From the NCBI GenBank assembly GCA_044341025.1, contig JBIISM010000001.1, forward strand, positions 248,001 to 312,000: DNA of 64,000 nucleotides, in the 5' to 3' direction. The position numbers and the translations under genes were made by a program. The stretch's first letter is position 1; every line of letters begins with the position of its first letter. Shown here in pieces: positions 23,601 to 32,934 of the stretch. The stretch comes from JABMMZ01 sp044341025 (GTDB taxonomy: Bacteria; Bacteroidota; Bacteroidia; NS11-12g; UBA955). Below the pieces are notes generated by a model that was given only the letters and a program-made list of their open reading frames with translations, was not told the DNA's origin and did not search any database.

Positions 23601-24869
23601 TTAATCGACGATGGTTTGCTCTCTATCTGGTCCAACGGAAATGATATGAATTGGCATTTCCAATTCCGTTTCCAAAAAATCAATATAGGTCTTGAAATTT
23701 GTGGGAAGTTCTGATTTTTTGCGGCAAATGGTTAAATCTTCTGTCCAACCTTTAAAGCTTTGGTAAATTGGTTCAACTGTTTCATTGCAAAGATCATATG
23801 GGATTTGAGTACTTATTACCCCGTTGACTCTATACCCTGTACAAACTTTCACTTCTTCAAAGCCACTTAAAACATCGCTTTTCATCATGATTAGGTAATC
23901 GACACCACTTAGCATGATTGCATATTTAAGTGCCACCAAATCCATCCAGCCGCATCTTCTTGGTCTGCCGGTTGTAGCGCCAAATTCATTTCCTTTTTTG
24001 CGCAATTCTTCGCCAACTTCATCAATTAATTCGGTAGGGAATGGGCCACTGCCCACACGGGTGCAATAGGCTTTGAAAATACCATGCACTCTTCCAATAT
24101 GCTGCGGCGCAATTCCAAGTCCATTGCACACCCCACCACTTATGGTGTTGCTAGATGTCACAAACGGATAACTGCCAAAATCGATATCCAACATACTGCC
24201 TTGAGCACCTTCAGCCAGTATTTTTTCAGTCTTCATTTTTTCATTGACCAAATATTCCGTGTCAACAAAAGTGAAAGATTTCAAGAATTCGCAAGCCTCA
24301 TAAAATTCTGCATCTAAAGTTTGTATATCATAGTCGGTATAACCTAAAAAATCAATAAGTTTTAAGTGTTCGTTTTTAATGACTTGGTATTTGTTTTTGA
24401 AATCAGGGTGTACGATGTCACCAATGCGAATTCCGTTTCTTCCGATTTTATCTCTGTAAGTAGGGCCAATTCCACGAAGTGTAGAACCTATTTTAGCTTC
24501 ACCCTTTGCATGTTCACTTGCGGCATCCAACAATCTGTGGGTTGGCAATATGACATGGGCTTTTCTTGAAAACACCAAATGCTTTTTCACATCTGCGCCA
24601 GCTGCTTCAACCCTTTCAATTTCTGCTTTTATTCTAACCGGATCAACGACCACGCCGTTGCCAATAATATTTAAACTTCCACTGTGAAAAATACCAGATG
24701 GAATGGTATTGAGCACATGTGTTTGTCCGTTGAATTTTAAAGAATGGCCAGCATTTGGACCACCTTGAAAACGCGCTATTATATTGTATTGTGGCGTAAG
24801 AAAATCAGCTATTTTCCCTTTGCCTTCATCTCCCCATTGCAGCCCTAATACGACATCTACTTTATTCAT
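23601..24869 (-). CDS. purA: Adenylosuccinate synthetase
   Basis: 422 aa, standard length. GTP-dependent condensation of IMP and aspartate, the first committed step to AMP. The N-terminal P-loop is VVLGLQWGDEGKGKIADFL, followed by ARFQGGPNAGHSL with the catalytic His; STLRGIGPTYRDKIGRNGIR, the IMP-binding GSMLDIDFGSYPFVTSSNT, GIAPQHIG and FGATTGRPRRCGW are all conserved. The start overlaps the end of the Fur-family gene by 8 bases, so translation is coupled and it has no promoter of its own that I can see. Confidence 0.96.
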   Translation of the reverse strand: MNKVDVVLGLQWGDEGKGKIADFLTPQYNIIARFQGGPNAGHSLKFNGQTHVLNTIPSGIFHSGSLNIIGNGVVVDPVRIKAEIERVEAAGADVKKHLVFSRKAHVILPTHRLLDAASEHAKGEAKIGSTLRGIGPTYRDKIGRNGIRIGDIVHPDFKNKYQVIKNEHLKLIDFLGYTDYDIQTLDAEFYEACEFLKSFTFVDTEYLVNEKMKTEKILAEGAQGSMLDIDFGSYPFVTSSNTISGGVCNGLGIAPQHIGRVHGIFKAYCTRVGSGPFPTELIDEVGEELRKKGNEFGATTGRPRRCGWMDLVALKYAIMLSGVDYLIMMKSDVLSGFEEVKVCTGYRVNGVISTQIPYDLCNETVEPIYQSFKGWTEDLTICRKKSELPTNFKTYIDFLETELEMPIHIISVGPDREQTIVD

Positions 24870-25368
24870 CTTTATTGATTACTTCTTTATGACAACTTTT
24901 ACATTGATTGTTATTTTCCAATATTGGGTTAGCATATAAGTGAAGAGAATGGTGGTTCACTTCAAAGCCTAATAGATCGCCCATGGTGTTTTTAATTTGT
25001 TGAATCCTCGGATCGCAGAATTCTAATACTTTGTTGCAATGCAAGCATATTAAATGGTCATGCTGACTGTAACCATAGCTTTGCTCATACATCGCCATGT
25101 TTTGTCCAAACTGATGGCGCTTTACCAAGCCGCTGTCCAAGAGTAAATCAAGTGTATTGTATACAGTCGCTCTACTTACGCGGTACTTTCTGTTTTTCAT
25201 GTGAATAAACAGAGTGTCAACATCAAAATGCTCCTTGTGCGTATAAATTTCATCGAGTATGGCATAACGTTCTGGAGTTTTTCTTTGTTTGTTTTTCTCC
25301 AGATATGCCGTAAAGATTTTCCTAACCTCTATCTTTACTTTTTTTATTTTATCGACTGAGGTTTGCAT
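24862..25368 (-). CDS. Fur-family zinc-containing regulator
   Basis: 168 aa from ATG 25368; the TTG three codons upstream lies too close to the promoter. Winged helix about 20-95 (RKTPERYAILDEIYTHKEHFDVDTL, then RATVYNTLDLLLDSGLVKRH). The C-terminal domain has the regulatory-metal pattern in QHDHLICLHC and the structural zinc cysteines CLHC and CKSC. The family includes Fur, PerR and Zur; HDH and NHHSLH fit either Fur or PerR and the specific metal cannot be decided. The start is six bases behind a TATATTTG element (near-leaderless). It is the first gene of an operon with purA. Confidence 0.9.
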   Translation of the reverse strand: MQTSVDKIKKVKIEVRKIFTAYLEKNKQRKTPERYAILDEIYTHKEHFDVDTLFIHMKNRKYRVSRATVYNTLDLLLDSGLVKRHQFGQNMAMYEQSYGYSQHDHLICLHCNKVLEFCDPRIQQIKNTMGDLLGFEVNHHSLHLYANPILENNNQCKSCHKEVINKDE

Positions 25369-25374
25369 AAAGCG

Positions 25375-25382
25375 CAAATATA
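25375..25382 (-). promoter_or_regulatory. -7 element of the Fur-family/purA operon
   Basis: TATATTTG on the minus strand, six bases before ATG 25368. Confidence 0.5.
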
Positions 25383-25466
25383 CATTCTATTTTTTTATGA
25401 ATCCGGGCAATTATCACAATCTTTTGCACTGAATTGCTTTTGAAATAAATAAAATACTTAATGGAT

Positions 25467-27695
25467 TTAAGCCTTTAATTCCATCCTAAAAATATCCATC
25501 ATTGGGTGCTTTTGTTTGATGTTGGCAATCAAATCGTCCAAATGCTTGGTGTCTTCAACGAAAACAGAAATCATTCCCTCAAAAGTGCCTTCATGGCTTT
25601 CGATGGTAATGGCTTTCATGTTTACACCCATGTTTTTACTGATAATTTCCGACAATGAACTTACAATTCCAACATCATCAATCCCTATAATTTTAACCCC
25701 TGCTAAGAATCTTGATTCTGTTTTAACCATGGTGTTTTTCCATTGCGATTTAATAATTCGATAGCCGTAGTTGCTCATTAGTGAAACGGCATTTGGGCAG
25801 CTTGTTCTGTGGATTTTAACCCCTTCGCCTATTGTTATGAATCCAAATATATCATCGCCAGGAATTGGGTTGCAACATTTAGCCAAGCTGTATGGTAAAT
25901 CATACTCATCACCTACCACAATTTCATTCTTTTTATTTGAGGTATTTGGAGCGGTAACAACTTTAATTGGAGCTGCTGCTGTGGCAATTTTCTTGTTTAA
26001 AATATTGCTTATTTGAAGCTTATCTGCTGATATAAGTTCCTTGGCAACGGAATAAAATAAATCGAGGGAACTCTGAACTTTAAAATAGCGAACCAGTTTT
26101 TGAATATTGTCTTCAACAAATTCAATTTTTTCTTTGTGGAAACGTTTTTTAAGCAATTCTTTGCCTTTGTCAGCAGCTTCTCTTTTTGATTCTCTTAAAT
26201 AATTACGAATTCTCGCAATCGCTTTTCCAGTAATAACATATTGCAACCATTCATCTCTTGGATGCTGTTTTTCTGAGGTTAGAATTTCTACTTGATCACC
26301 ATTTGCAAGGGTGTGACTTAAAGGCACCAAACGGTTGTTTACTTTTGCACCAATACATTTACTTCCCACTTGTGTGTGGATTTCGAATGCAAAGTCAAGT
26401 GCACTTGCGCCTTTAGGTAGTTTTTTCAAATCACCATTTGGGGTAAATACAAAGATCTCTTCATGGATCAATTGCAGTTTAAAATCGTCTAAAAATTCCA
26501 ATGCATTCGAAGATGGATTATCGAGTATATCTTTAATGCGCGCCAACCAGCCATCAACGCCTGCTTGGGCTTCATTTTCGATGCCTTCTTTGCTGTCTTT
26601 GTATTTCCAATGCGCTGCATAACCTTTTTCGGCTAACTCGTCCATGCGCTCAGTTCTAATTTGTACTTCCACCCATTTCCCATCATTTCCCATCACAGTG
26701 GTATGCAAACTTTCATACCCATTGCTTTTGGGTGTTGTAATCCAATCGCGTGTGCGCGAAGGATTCGGTTTGTAGATATCAGTTACAATGGAATAAGCAG
26801 TCCAGCAATCAGATTTTTCTTTTTCAGGTAGTGAGTCAACAATAATTCTAATGGCAAATAAATCGAAGACCTGTTCAAATGGAATATCCTGTTGGTTCAT
26901 TTTTTTCAAAATAGAATAAATGCTTTTTGGACGTCCTTTAATGGTGTATTTTACATTGGCTTCATCCAATTTCTTTTTTATTGGCTCAATAAATTTCCGA
27001 ATGTACCGGTCTCTTGCTGCTTTTTTAGCATTTAGTTTGTGCGATATTTCTTTATAGGCTTCTCTCTGGGTGTATTTAATAGAGAGGTCTTCGAGTTCAG
27101 ACTTTACGTTGTATAATCCAAGTCTATGGGCTAATGGTGCATAAAGAAATAAGGTTTCACTTGCAATTTTCAATTGGTTTTTGCGGCCCATGCTTTCGAG
27201 GGTACGCATATTGTGCAACCGGTCGCAAAGTTTAACCAAAATGACCCGGACATCGTCACTTAAAGTTAGCAGCATTTTTCTGAAATTTTCAGCCTGCATG
27301 CTGTCTGTATGGTCAAATACCTCCTTTATTTTTGTGAGGCCATCAACGATTTTAGCCGTCTTCTCACCAAATTTTCTTTTTATGTCCTGAACCGTGTAGT
27401 CGCTGTCTTCTACCACATCATGTATTAGTCCGCAAACTATCGAGGTTGTGCCTAAACCGATTTCTTGTGCGGCAATTTTTGCCACAGCGATTGGGTGGTA
27501 AATGTAGGGTTCACCTGTTTTTCTGCGCATGTCTTTGTGCGCATCCAGCGCTAGATCAAAGGCCGCACGTATTGTTTTTTTTTGTTCGCTCGTTAATTCG
27601 TGGCGAATAGACCTAAGCAATGATTTATAGCGCTTGAGAATTTCTTTTCTTTCAAGTTCTTCGCGAACGACAACAGACATTTCTACTTCTGACAT
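25467..27695 (-). CDS. rsh: Bifunctional (p)ppGpp synthetase/hydrolase (Rel/SpoT homologue)
   Basis: 742 aa from ATG 27695, chosen because it lies behind a TACCTTTG promoter; an ORF extension of 15 codons upstream overlaps that promoter. Domains in order: HD hydrolase (about 35-180) with YHPIAVAKI and LIHDVVEDSD (HDxxED intact), synthetase (about 225-345) with GRPKSIYSILKKM, DLFAIRIIVD and RDWITTPKSNGYESLHTTV, TGS (about 385-450), helical/zinc-finger-like region with AKCCNPIPGDDIFGFIT, and C-terminal ACT (about 670-742). Both catalytic halves look active, so this is probably the main stringent-response enzyme. Confidence 0.95.
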   Translation of the reverse strand: MSEVEMSVVVREELERKEILKRYKSLLRSIRHELTSEQKKTIRAAFDLALDAHKDMRRKTGEPYIYHPIAVAKIAAQEIGLGTTSIVCGLIHDVVEDSDYTVQDIKRKFGEKTAKIVDGLTKIKEVFDHTDSMQAENFRKMLLTLSDDVRVILVKLCDRLHNMRTLESMGRKNQLKIASETLFLYAPLAHRLGLYNVKSELEDLSIKYTQREAYKEISHKLNAKKAARDRYIRKFIEPIKKKLDEANVKYTIKGRPKSIYSILKKMNQQDIPFEQVFDLFAIRIIVDSLPEKEKSDCWTAYSIVTDIYKPNPSRTRDWITTPKSNGYESLHTTVMGNDGKWVEVQIRTERMDELAEKGYAAHWKYKDSKEGIENEAQAGVDGWLARIKDILDNPSSNALEFLDDFKLQLIHEEIFVFTPNGDLKKLPKGASALDFAFEIHTQVGSKCIGAKVNNRLVPLSHTLANGDQVEILTSEKQHPRDEWLQYVITGKAIARIRNYLRESKREAADKGKELLKKRFHKEKIEFVEDNIQKLVRYFKVQSSLDLFYSVAKELISADKLQISNILNKKIATAAAPIKVVTAPNTSNKKNEIVVGDEYDLPYSLAKCCNPIPGDDIFGFITIGEGVKIHRTSCPNAVSLMSNYGYRIIKSQWKNTMVKTESRFLAGVKIIGIDDVGIVSSLSEIISKNMGVNMKAITIESHEGTFEGMISVFVEDTKHLDDLIANIKQKHPMMDIFRMELKA

Positions 27696-27712
27696 GGTTT
27701 TAGATACGCATG

Positions 27713-27720
27713 CAAAGGTA
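27713..27720 (-). promoter_or_regulatory. -7 element of rsh
   Basis: TACCTTTG on the minus strand, 17 bases before ATG 27695. Confidence 0.5.
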
Positions 27721-27812
27721 GGGTATAATTTTAAAGACAAAATATGATGAATCTACAAATTGAAAACATTGGACTTAAAAGTGTCTGATAATTAAGAAGG
27801 GAAGGGGCATAA

Positions 27813-27840
27813 AAAAAGGCGACCAATTGGTCGCCTTTTT
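27813..27840 (-). terminator. rpsA terminator
   Basis: AAAAAGGCGACCAA/TTGGTCGCCTTTTT is a perfect 28-base palindrome just after the rpsA stop and before the rsh promoter. Confidence 0.92.
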
Positions 27841-27855
27841 GATGTTTAATTTTTA

Positions 27856-29958
27856 TTAAGCTTTAAGCGCCTTAGCTTCTTCCATCCAAGTATGCCATTG
27901 CTCAAGGCTAGTCATACTGTCTTTGGTTTCTAATTCTGCGATTGTCTCATCAGTAAGATTGATTAAATCTTCATAGCTATTTAATCCCAAAGCATTAAGT
28001 CTTTTTTCGAAAGCAGGACCGATGCCTGTGATCTTTTTAAGATCATCTTTTCCTTCAGTGGATACAGCTTTTTCTTTCTTTACAACTTTCACTTTTTCTT
28101 CTTTGACACCAGCGCTGTCGAACATAGCCTTCAAATCACTAAAGGCATCCAATTCTCCAAGACTTGTTTTCTCATTAGATTTGTTTGGCGCTTTGCTTGA
28201 TTTGTTTGCTTTGTCTCTTACAACTTGGTCTTCTGCAGCTTTGGCTTTGTCGTCCGCTTTCCAACTGTTGGTGTGAGATAAAACGATGCTTTTGTTTTCT
28301 TTGCTGAATTCAATTACCTCGAATACCAATGCATCACCATCTTTAATTTTGCCACCGTTCTCTCTTACAAGATGACGTTTTGGAGCAAAACCTTCGATTC
28401 CATATTGCAATTGTACGTTAGCACCTTTGTCGTTAACACCAACAACAGTACCTTCATGCTTGCTATGTAAATAGAAAATGGTTTCAAAAGTATCCCAAGG
28501 GTTTTCTTCAAGTTGTTTGTGTCCTAGAGACAATCTGCGGTTTTCAGAATCTACTTCAAGAACTACAACATCAATTTTCTCGTCTTTCTTAATGAATTCA
28601 GACGGATGCTTGATTTTCTTAGTCCATGATAAGTCAGAAACGTGAACCAATCCATCTACACCTTCTTCTAGTTCGATGAACAAACCATAACTGGTTAAAT
28701 TCTTAACGATACCAGTGTGTCTGCTTCCAACTTTGTATTTTTCAACAATGCTAGACCATGGATCCGGTGTTAGTTGCTTAATGCCCAAGGACATTTTGTG
28801 TTCGTCTTTTTCAAGTGCAGTAATTAAGGCTTCAACTTCCTCGCCAGCTTTTAAGAAATCATGTGGACTTCTTAAATGGCTTGACCAACTCATTTCAGAT
28901 ACGTGCACCAATCCTTCAACTCCAGGAGTGATTTCAATGAATGCGCCGTAATCTGTAACCGTAACAACTTTTCCTTTTATTTTAGCACCAACTACAAACT
29001 CAGCACCTAAAGAATCCCAAGGGTGCTCAGAAAGTTGCTTCATGCCTAATGAAATACGTTTTTTGTCTTCATCAAAATCCAAAACTACTACAGTTATTTT
29101 TTGTTCTAATTGCAATAATTCTTCTGGATGGTTGATACGACCCCATGACATATCAGTGATATGCAATAAACCATCGATACCACCTAAATCAACAAATGCA
29201 CCAAATGGAGCGATATTTTTAACAATACCTTCTAACACTTGACCTTTTTCTAATTTAGATAAGATGTCTGATTTTTGAGCCTCGATATCATCTTCGATAA
29301 GCGCTTTGTGAGAAATAACTACATTTTTGAAAACGTCATTTACTTTCACAATTTTGAATTCCATGTCTTTACCTACATATTGATCGTAATCTTTGATCGG
29401 TTTAACATCGATTTGTGAACCCGGTAAGAATGCATCGATGCCCATTACATCAACTACCAATCCACCTTTAGTTCTTGTTTTGACTAATCCAGTCATCACG
29501 GTGCCTTCTTCCATTGCTTTAATGATGAAGTCCCATGCTTTTTCTTGAATAGCACGTTTACGGGAAATGATCAATTGTCCATCTTGATCTTCTACATTTT
29601 CTAAATACACTTCTACAGTGTCACCAACTTTAAGATCGTTTACATCTTTAAATTCGTTTCTAGAAATGATACCGTCAGATTTGAAACCAACGTTTACCAC
29701 GACTTCTCTTTCAGAGATTGCAACCACTGTACCTGAAATTAATTCATTTGCTGTAAGTGATTTAAGAGAGTTTGAATAGAGACTTACCATCTCGTCATGC
29801 TTTGCGGTATTGTAATTACCGAATCCTGCTTTGTCCATGCTCCAATCGAAATCTTCCGCAGCTGGAGCAGCTGGGGCTTTAGTGGCGGTTTTTGTTGTTT
29901 CTGTGGCGGTATCAACTCCGGTTGACACGGTGCCGTCTTGTAATTGTTCTTCTGTCAA
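27856..29958 (-). CDS. rpsA: Ribosomal protein S1 with C-terminal helix-hairpin-helix tail
   Basis: 700 aa, starting at TTG 29958 behind a strong SD. Six S1/OB domains are visible: about 55-120, 140-205, 225-300 (GIVKNIAPFGAFVDLGGIDGLLHITDMSW), 310-385, 395-470 and 480-555. After a Lys/Ala-rich linker (about 560-640) comes a helix-hairpin-helix module, DLKKITGIGPAFEKRLNALG and on to ELETKDS, of the type appended to ribosomal protein L21 in Bacteroidota. The N-terminal 45 residues are Thr/Ala-rich and acidic. S1 recruits mRNA to the 30S subunit. The HhH tail makes it longer than the roughly 600-aa S1 usual in the phylum. Confidence 0.95.
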   Translation of the reverse strand: MTEEQLQDGTVSTGVDTATETTKTATKAPAAPAAEDFDWSMDKAGFGNYNTAKHDEMVSLYSNSLKSLTANELISGTVVAISEREVVVNVGFKSDGIISRNEFKDVNDLKVGDTVEVYLENVEDQDGQLIISRKRAIQEKAWDFIIKAMEEGTVMTGLVKTRTKGGLVVDVMGIDAFLPGSQIDVKPIKDYDQYVGKDMEFKIVKVNDVFKNVVISHKALIEDDIEAQKSDILSKLEKGQVLEGIVKNIAPFGAFVDLGGIDGLLHITDMSWGRINHPEELLQLEQKITVVVLDFDEDKKRISLGMKQLSEHPWDSLGAEFVVGAKIKGKVVTVTDYGAFIEITPGVEGLVHVSEMSWSSHLRSPHDFLKAGEEVEALITALEKDEHKMSLGIKQLTPDPWSSIVEKYKVGSRHTGIVKNLTSYGLFIELEEGVDGLVHVSDLSWTKKIKHPSEFIKKDEKIDVVVLEVDSENRRLSLGHKQLEENPWDTFETIFYLHSKHEGTVVGVNDKGANVQLQYGIEGFAPKRHLVRENGGKIKDGDALVFEVIEFSKENKSIVLSHTNSWKADDKAKAAEDQVVRDKANKSSKAPNKSNEKTSLGELDAFSDLKAMFDSAGVKEEKVKVVKKEKAVSTEGKDDLKKITGIGPAFEKRLNALGLNSYEDLINLTDETIAELETKDSMTSLEQWHTWMEEAKALKA

Positions 29959-29967
29959 ATTTAATTT

Positions 29968-29974
29968 CCTCCTT
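29968..29974 (-). promoter_or_regulatory. Strong Shine-Dalgarno of rpsA
   Basis: AAGGAGG on the minus strand, 9 bases before TTG 29958. It selects a non-ATG start and is exceptional in this window, where almost no gene has an SD. Confidence 0.85.
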
Positions 29975-29984
29975 TGTGGGGCGG

Positions 29985-29992
29985 CAAATTTA
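29985..29992 (-). promoter_or_regulatory. -7 element of rpsA
   Basis: TAAATTTG on the minus strand; the start site would lie near 29980, giving a leader of about 22 bases containing the SD. The rest of 29993-30234 is AT-rich; I see only an 8-bp inverted repeat ATACAAAT...ATTTGTAT and no gene. Confidence 0.5.
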
Positions 29993-30234
29993 ATACAGAA
30001 CTTTCAATTTTCCTATAGGTTTAGCTCTTTCTTTCTTAAAATTTTTTCGCAATGGAAAAAACATTAAAAAAAATCAAATTAAATCCTGAAAAATGATTCA
30101 TTTATTACTGTTGTTATAGATAAAATATACAAATGCGATTAACCTAACAATTGCAACGGATTGTGCATTTTATTTGTATCGATATTCGTATTTATATTTT
30201 TGTTCTTTAGCATGTTGTCGTTTTGTTTAAAAAT

Positions 30235-30265
30235 AAAAAAAGGCTGAGTTAAACCCAGCCTTTTT
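30235..30265 (-). terminator. Terminator of the small lipoprotein gene
   Basis: AAAAAAGGCTG ... CAGCCTTTTT hairpin 20 bases after the stop of the gene at 30285. Confidence 0.85.
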
Positions 30266-30284
30266 CAATATTGTTGAATTGTAA

Positions 30285-30692
30285 TTATTTGTTTGATTTC
30301 AAAGGTAATTCAATTGCTGCGGTAGTGTCTGCCTTGTTTGAATCCATCGCGGCAGCTTCTAAAGCTGCTTTTTTGCTGTTCTCGATTCCTGAACGGTATG
30401 ACTCGCCAATACCTTCCCAAGTGTTTTGAAGTGTGCTGTAAGCTGTTGTTGAAGCCTCGTCCAATTCAGTTGAATTGATGCCTTCATTTGCTGTATTAAA
30501 GCCTTCAGAATAGCCAGACCAAGTTGCAGAATCAAATGTGCTTGAAGAAGAAACTAAGTTTTTAATTGAATCAACCCATTTGCCCAGGTCTTCCACTCTC
30601 ATAGCAGATTCTGATCGGTCAGGTGCGCTGTTGCATGCAGCAAAGCATGCGGCAAAAAGACTTAAGATTAATAATTTTTTCATTTTTTTCAT
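30285..30692 (-). CDS. Small lipoprotein of unknown function
   Basis: 135 aa (or 132 aa from the second ATG at 30683). Lipoprotein signal with lipobox CFAAC (cysteine about residue 20). The mature part is helical and polar, with LGKWVDSIKNLV, SATWSGYSEGFNTANEGIN and TLQNTWEGIGESYRSGIENS, then an Ala/Asp/Lys tail. The repeated W-x-G pattern suggests two related helical segments. I do not recognise the family. It has its own promoter and terminator and is divergent from recG. Confidence 0.75.
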   Translation of the reverse strand: MKKMKKLLILSLFAACFAACNSAPDRSESAMRVEDLGKWVDSIKNLVSSSSTFDSATWSGYSEGFNTANEGINSTELDEASTTAYSTLQNTWEGIGESYRSGIENSKKAALEAAAMDSNKADTTAAIELPLKSNK

Positions 30693-30710
30693 TTATTATT
30701 ATAATTCACG

Positions 30711-30718
30711 CAAATCTA
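30711..30718 (-). promoter_or_regulatory. -7 element of the small lipoprotein gene
   Basis: TAGATTTG on the minus strand, 18 bases before ATG 30692. Confidence 0.5.
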
Positions 30719-30734
30719 ATTTTAAAGTTAGATA

Positions 30735-32861
30735 TTGCAAAACATTTTCCATCAGAAATTGAAACGCGATTTTCTAAGTACACCAATAGAATACCTCAAA
30801 GGGGTTGGTCCGCAAAAAGCTGAAGTTTTGCAATCAGAAATCAATGTATTTAGATATGGCGATTTACTGCATTTTTTTCCGTTTCGTTACATAGACAAAT
30901 CAAAAATAACCTTTATTGCAGATTTAAACGAAGATCTAGGGTCGATTCAGATTCGAGGCAAACTCAGCAATATTCGAGTGGTCGGTGCTGACAAAGGCAA
31001 ACGGTTGGTCGCTAATCTTATAGATAAATCGGGGGGCATTGAATTGTTGTGGTTCAAAAATTGTCAATACATTTTTAAGGCTTTAAAAGAAGACGCCAAC
31101 TATACAGTATATGGAAAAGTAAATGCTTTTATGGGGAAATTGAGTATTGCCCACCCGGAAATTAAGTTGTTTGATGCTAGAGATGATGAAAAAGGCCATC
31201 AAATGGAACCGGTTTATCCTCTTACAGAAAAATTAAAATCGCGTTTTATGGACTCTAAATACATACTCTCTTTGGTCAAACAAATTATCCAAAGTCCTGA
31301 TTTTGAGTGCCAAGACCATATCCCCATTTCCGTCCTAAAACCATTGAATTTAATTTCTCGAAAATCGGCACTTTACCACATGCATCTGCCAAGTTCAGAG
31401 CAAGCTGCAATTGCTTCCGCAAGGCGCATTAAATTTGAAGAAATGTTCACCCTAGCAATGCGCTCTGAGAAAATAAAAAGTAGGAGGTGGCAGGAAATGA
31501 ATGGATTCAAAATGACCCAGTCGGGTTCCTTGTTAAAGGATTTTTACCACAAGCACTTAGCTTTTGAGTTAACCGATGCTCAAAAAAGAGTTATAAAAGA
31601 AATACGTTCTGACATGAGAAGCGGGCATCAAATGAACCGACTTCTGCAAGGTGATGTTGGAAGTGGTAAAACCATTGTTGCACTTTTTTGCATGTTGATG
31701 TGCATAGACAACAAAGCCCAAGCCTGTATGATGGCACCTACCGAAATATTGGCCACCCAGCACTATATAACACTAAAAGACCAAGTTTTAGGTTTGCCAA
31801 TAAAAGTTGAATTGCTTACCGGGTCAACCACTAAAAAGAAACGTGCAAGCATTTTAGAGGAACTTAAATCTGGTGAAATTCATATTCTGATTGGAACACA
31901 TGCCCTCATCGAAAGCGATGTCGAATTCAAACAATTGGGCCTCGCTGTCATTGATGAGCAGCATCGATTCGGTGTCGCGCAGCGTTCTGAGTTGTGGAAC
32001 AAATACAGCACTAAGCCACATGTATTGGTAATGACCGCAACGCCAATTCCTCGGACTTTAGCCATGAGCATACACGGTGAATTGGAAGTGTCGGTTATTG
32101 ATGAATTACCCAAAAACAGAAAACCAATCAAGACCGTCCAAAGGGAAGAGCGTTACCGCTCAGAGGTAATGGCATTCCTTAAAAGGGAGATTCTTAAAGG
32201 ACGTCAAGCTTATATTGTTTATCCCTTGATAGAGGAGTCTGGTAAATTGAATTTAAATGATTTGATGAACGGGTATGATTTGGTTTGTAGCTTTTTTCCC
32301 ATACCTCAATATCAAATTAGTTTGATGCACGGAAAGCTCAAGCCAGAGGTTAAAGCCCAAGAAATGCAGCGGTTTAAAGATGGGATTACTCAAATTATGA
32401 TTTCTACTACCGTCATTGAAGTCGGTGTGAATGTTCCGAATGCCTCTGTTATGGTGATTGAAGATTCAAACCGTTTTGGTCTTTCTCAGTTGCATCAATT
32501 GCGGGGGCGAGTGGGTAGGGGTGCAGAGCAAAGCTATTGCGTATTAATGACCAAAGAAGACCTCAATTATCCTGCTAAAAGGCGCATTCAAACCATGTGC
32601 GCCACCAACAATGGTTTTGATATCTCAGAAGTAGATTTAGAATTAAGAGGCCCTGGTGATTTGATGGGAACAAGGCAAAGTGGTTTGCCTGAGTTTAAGT
32701 TATTGGATTTGGTAAAAGACACAGAAATTATTGATTTGGCTAAGCGCGCAGCAGCCTATGTAATTAAAAATGATCCTGCTTTGGAAAAACCAGAACACCA
32801 ATTGTTGTTAGGATACCTTTTGGTCCATCAAGAAGACCATTTTTGGAGCAGGGTGAGTTAG
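30735..32861 (+). CDS. recG: ATP-dependent DNA helicase RecG
   Basis: 708 aa if begun at TTG 30735; a second TTG at 30759 (before KRDFLSTPIEYLKGVGPQKA) is equally possible and no ATG is near. Wedge OB domain about 15-160 (IEYLKGVGPQKAEVLQSE, IQIRGKLSNIRVV), helicase lobe 1 with Walker A LLQGDVGSGKTIVALF and DEQH box VIDEQHRFGV, lobe 2 with MHGKLKPEVKAQEMQRFKDG, TTVIEVGVNVPNASVMVIE and QLHQLRGRVGRG. It remodels stalled replication forks and Holliday junctions. Divergent from the small lipoprotein gene; nusB follows 73 bases downstream. Confidence 0.95.
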   Translation: MQNIFHQKLKRDFLSTPIEYLKGVGPQKAEVLQSEINVFRYGDLLHFFPFRYIDKSKITFIADLNEDLGSIQIRGKLSNIRVVGADKGKRLVANLIDKSGGIELLWFKNCQYIFKALKEDANYTVYGKVNAFMGKLSIAHPEIKLFDARDDEKGHQMEPVYPLTEKLKSRFMDSKYILSLVKQIIQSPDFECQDHIPISVLKPLNLISRKSALYHMHLPSSEQAAIASARRIKFEEMFTLAMRSEKIKSRRWQEMNGFKMTQSGSLLKDFYHKHLAFELTDAQKRVIKEIRSDMRSGHQMNRLLQGDVGSGKTIVALFCMLMCIDNKAQACMMAPTEILATQHYITLKDQVLGLPIKVELLTGSTTKKKRASILEELKSGEIHILIGTHALIESDVEFKQLGLAVIDEQHRFGVAQRSELWNKYSTKPHVLVMTATPIPRTLAMSIHGELEVSVIDELPKNRKPIKTVQREERYRSEVMAFLKREILKGRQAYIVYPLIEESGKLNLNDLMNGYDLVCSFFPIPQYQISLMHGKLKPEVKAQEMQRFKDGITQIMISTTVIEVGVNVPNASVMVIEDSNRFGLSQLHQLRGRVGRGAEQSYCVLMTKEDLNYPAKRRIQTMCATNNGFDISEVDLELRGPGDLMGTRQSGLPEFKLLDLVKDTEIIDLAKRAAAYVIKNDPALEKPEHQLLLGYLLVHQEDHFWSRVS

Positions 32862-32903
32862 AATTAAATCTGTTTTTATATTTTTCTCTCTCATTTTTAT
32901 TCT

Positions 32904-32911
32904 TATCTTCG
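32904..32911 (+). promoter_or_regulatory. -7-like element of nusB
   Basis: TATCTTCG (one mismatch to TAnnTTTG), 23 bases before ATG 32935. Confidence 0.35.
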
Positions 32912-32934
32912 CACCCTCCCAATTACGTTCATAA

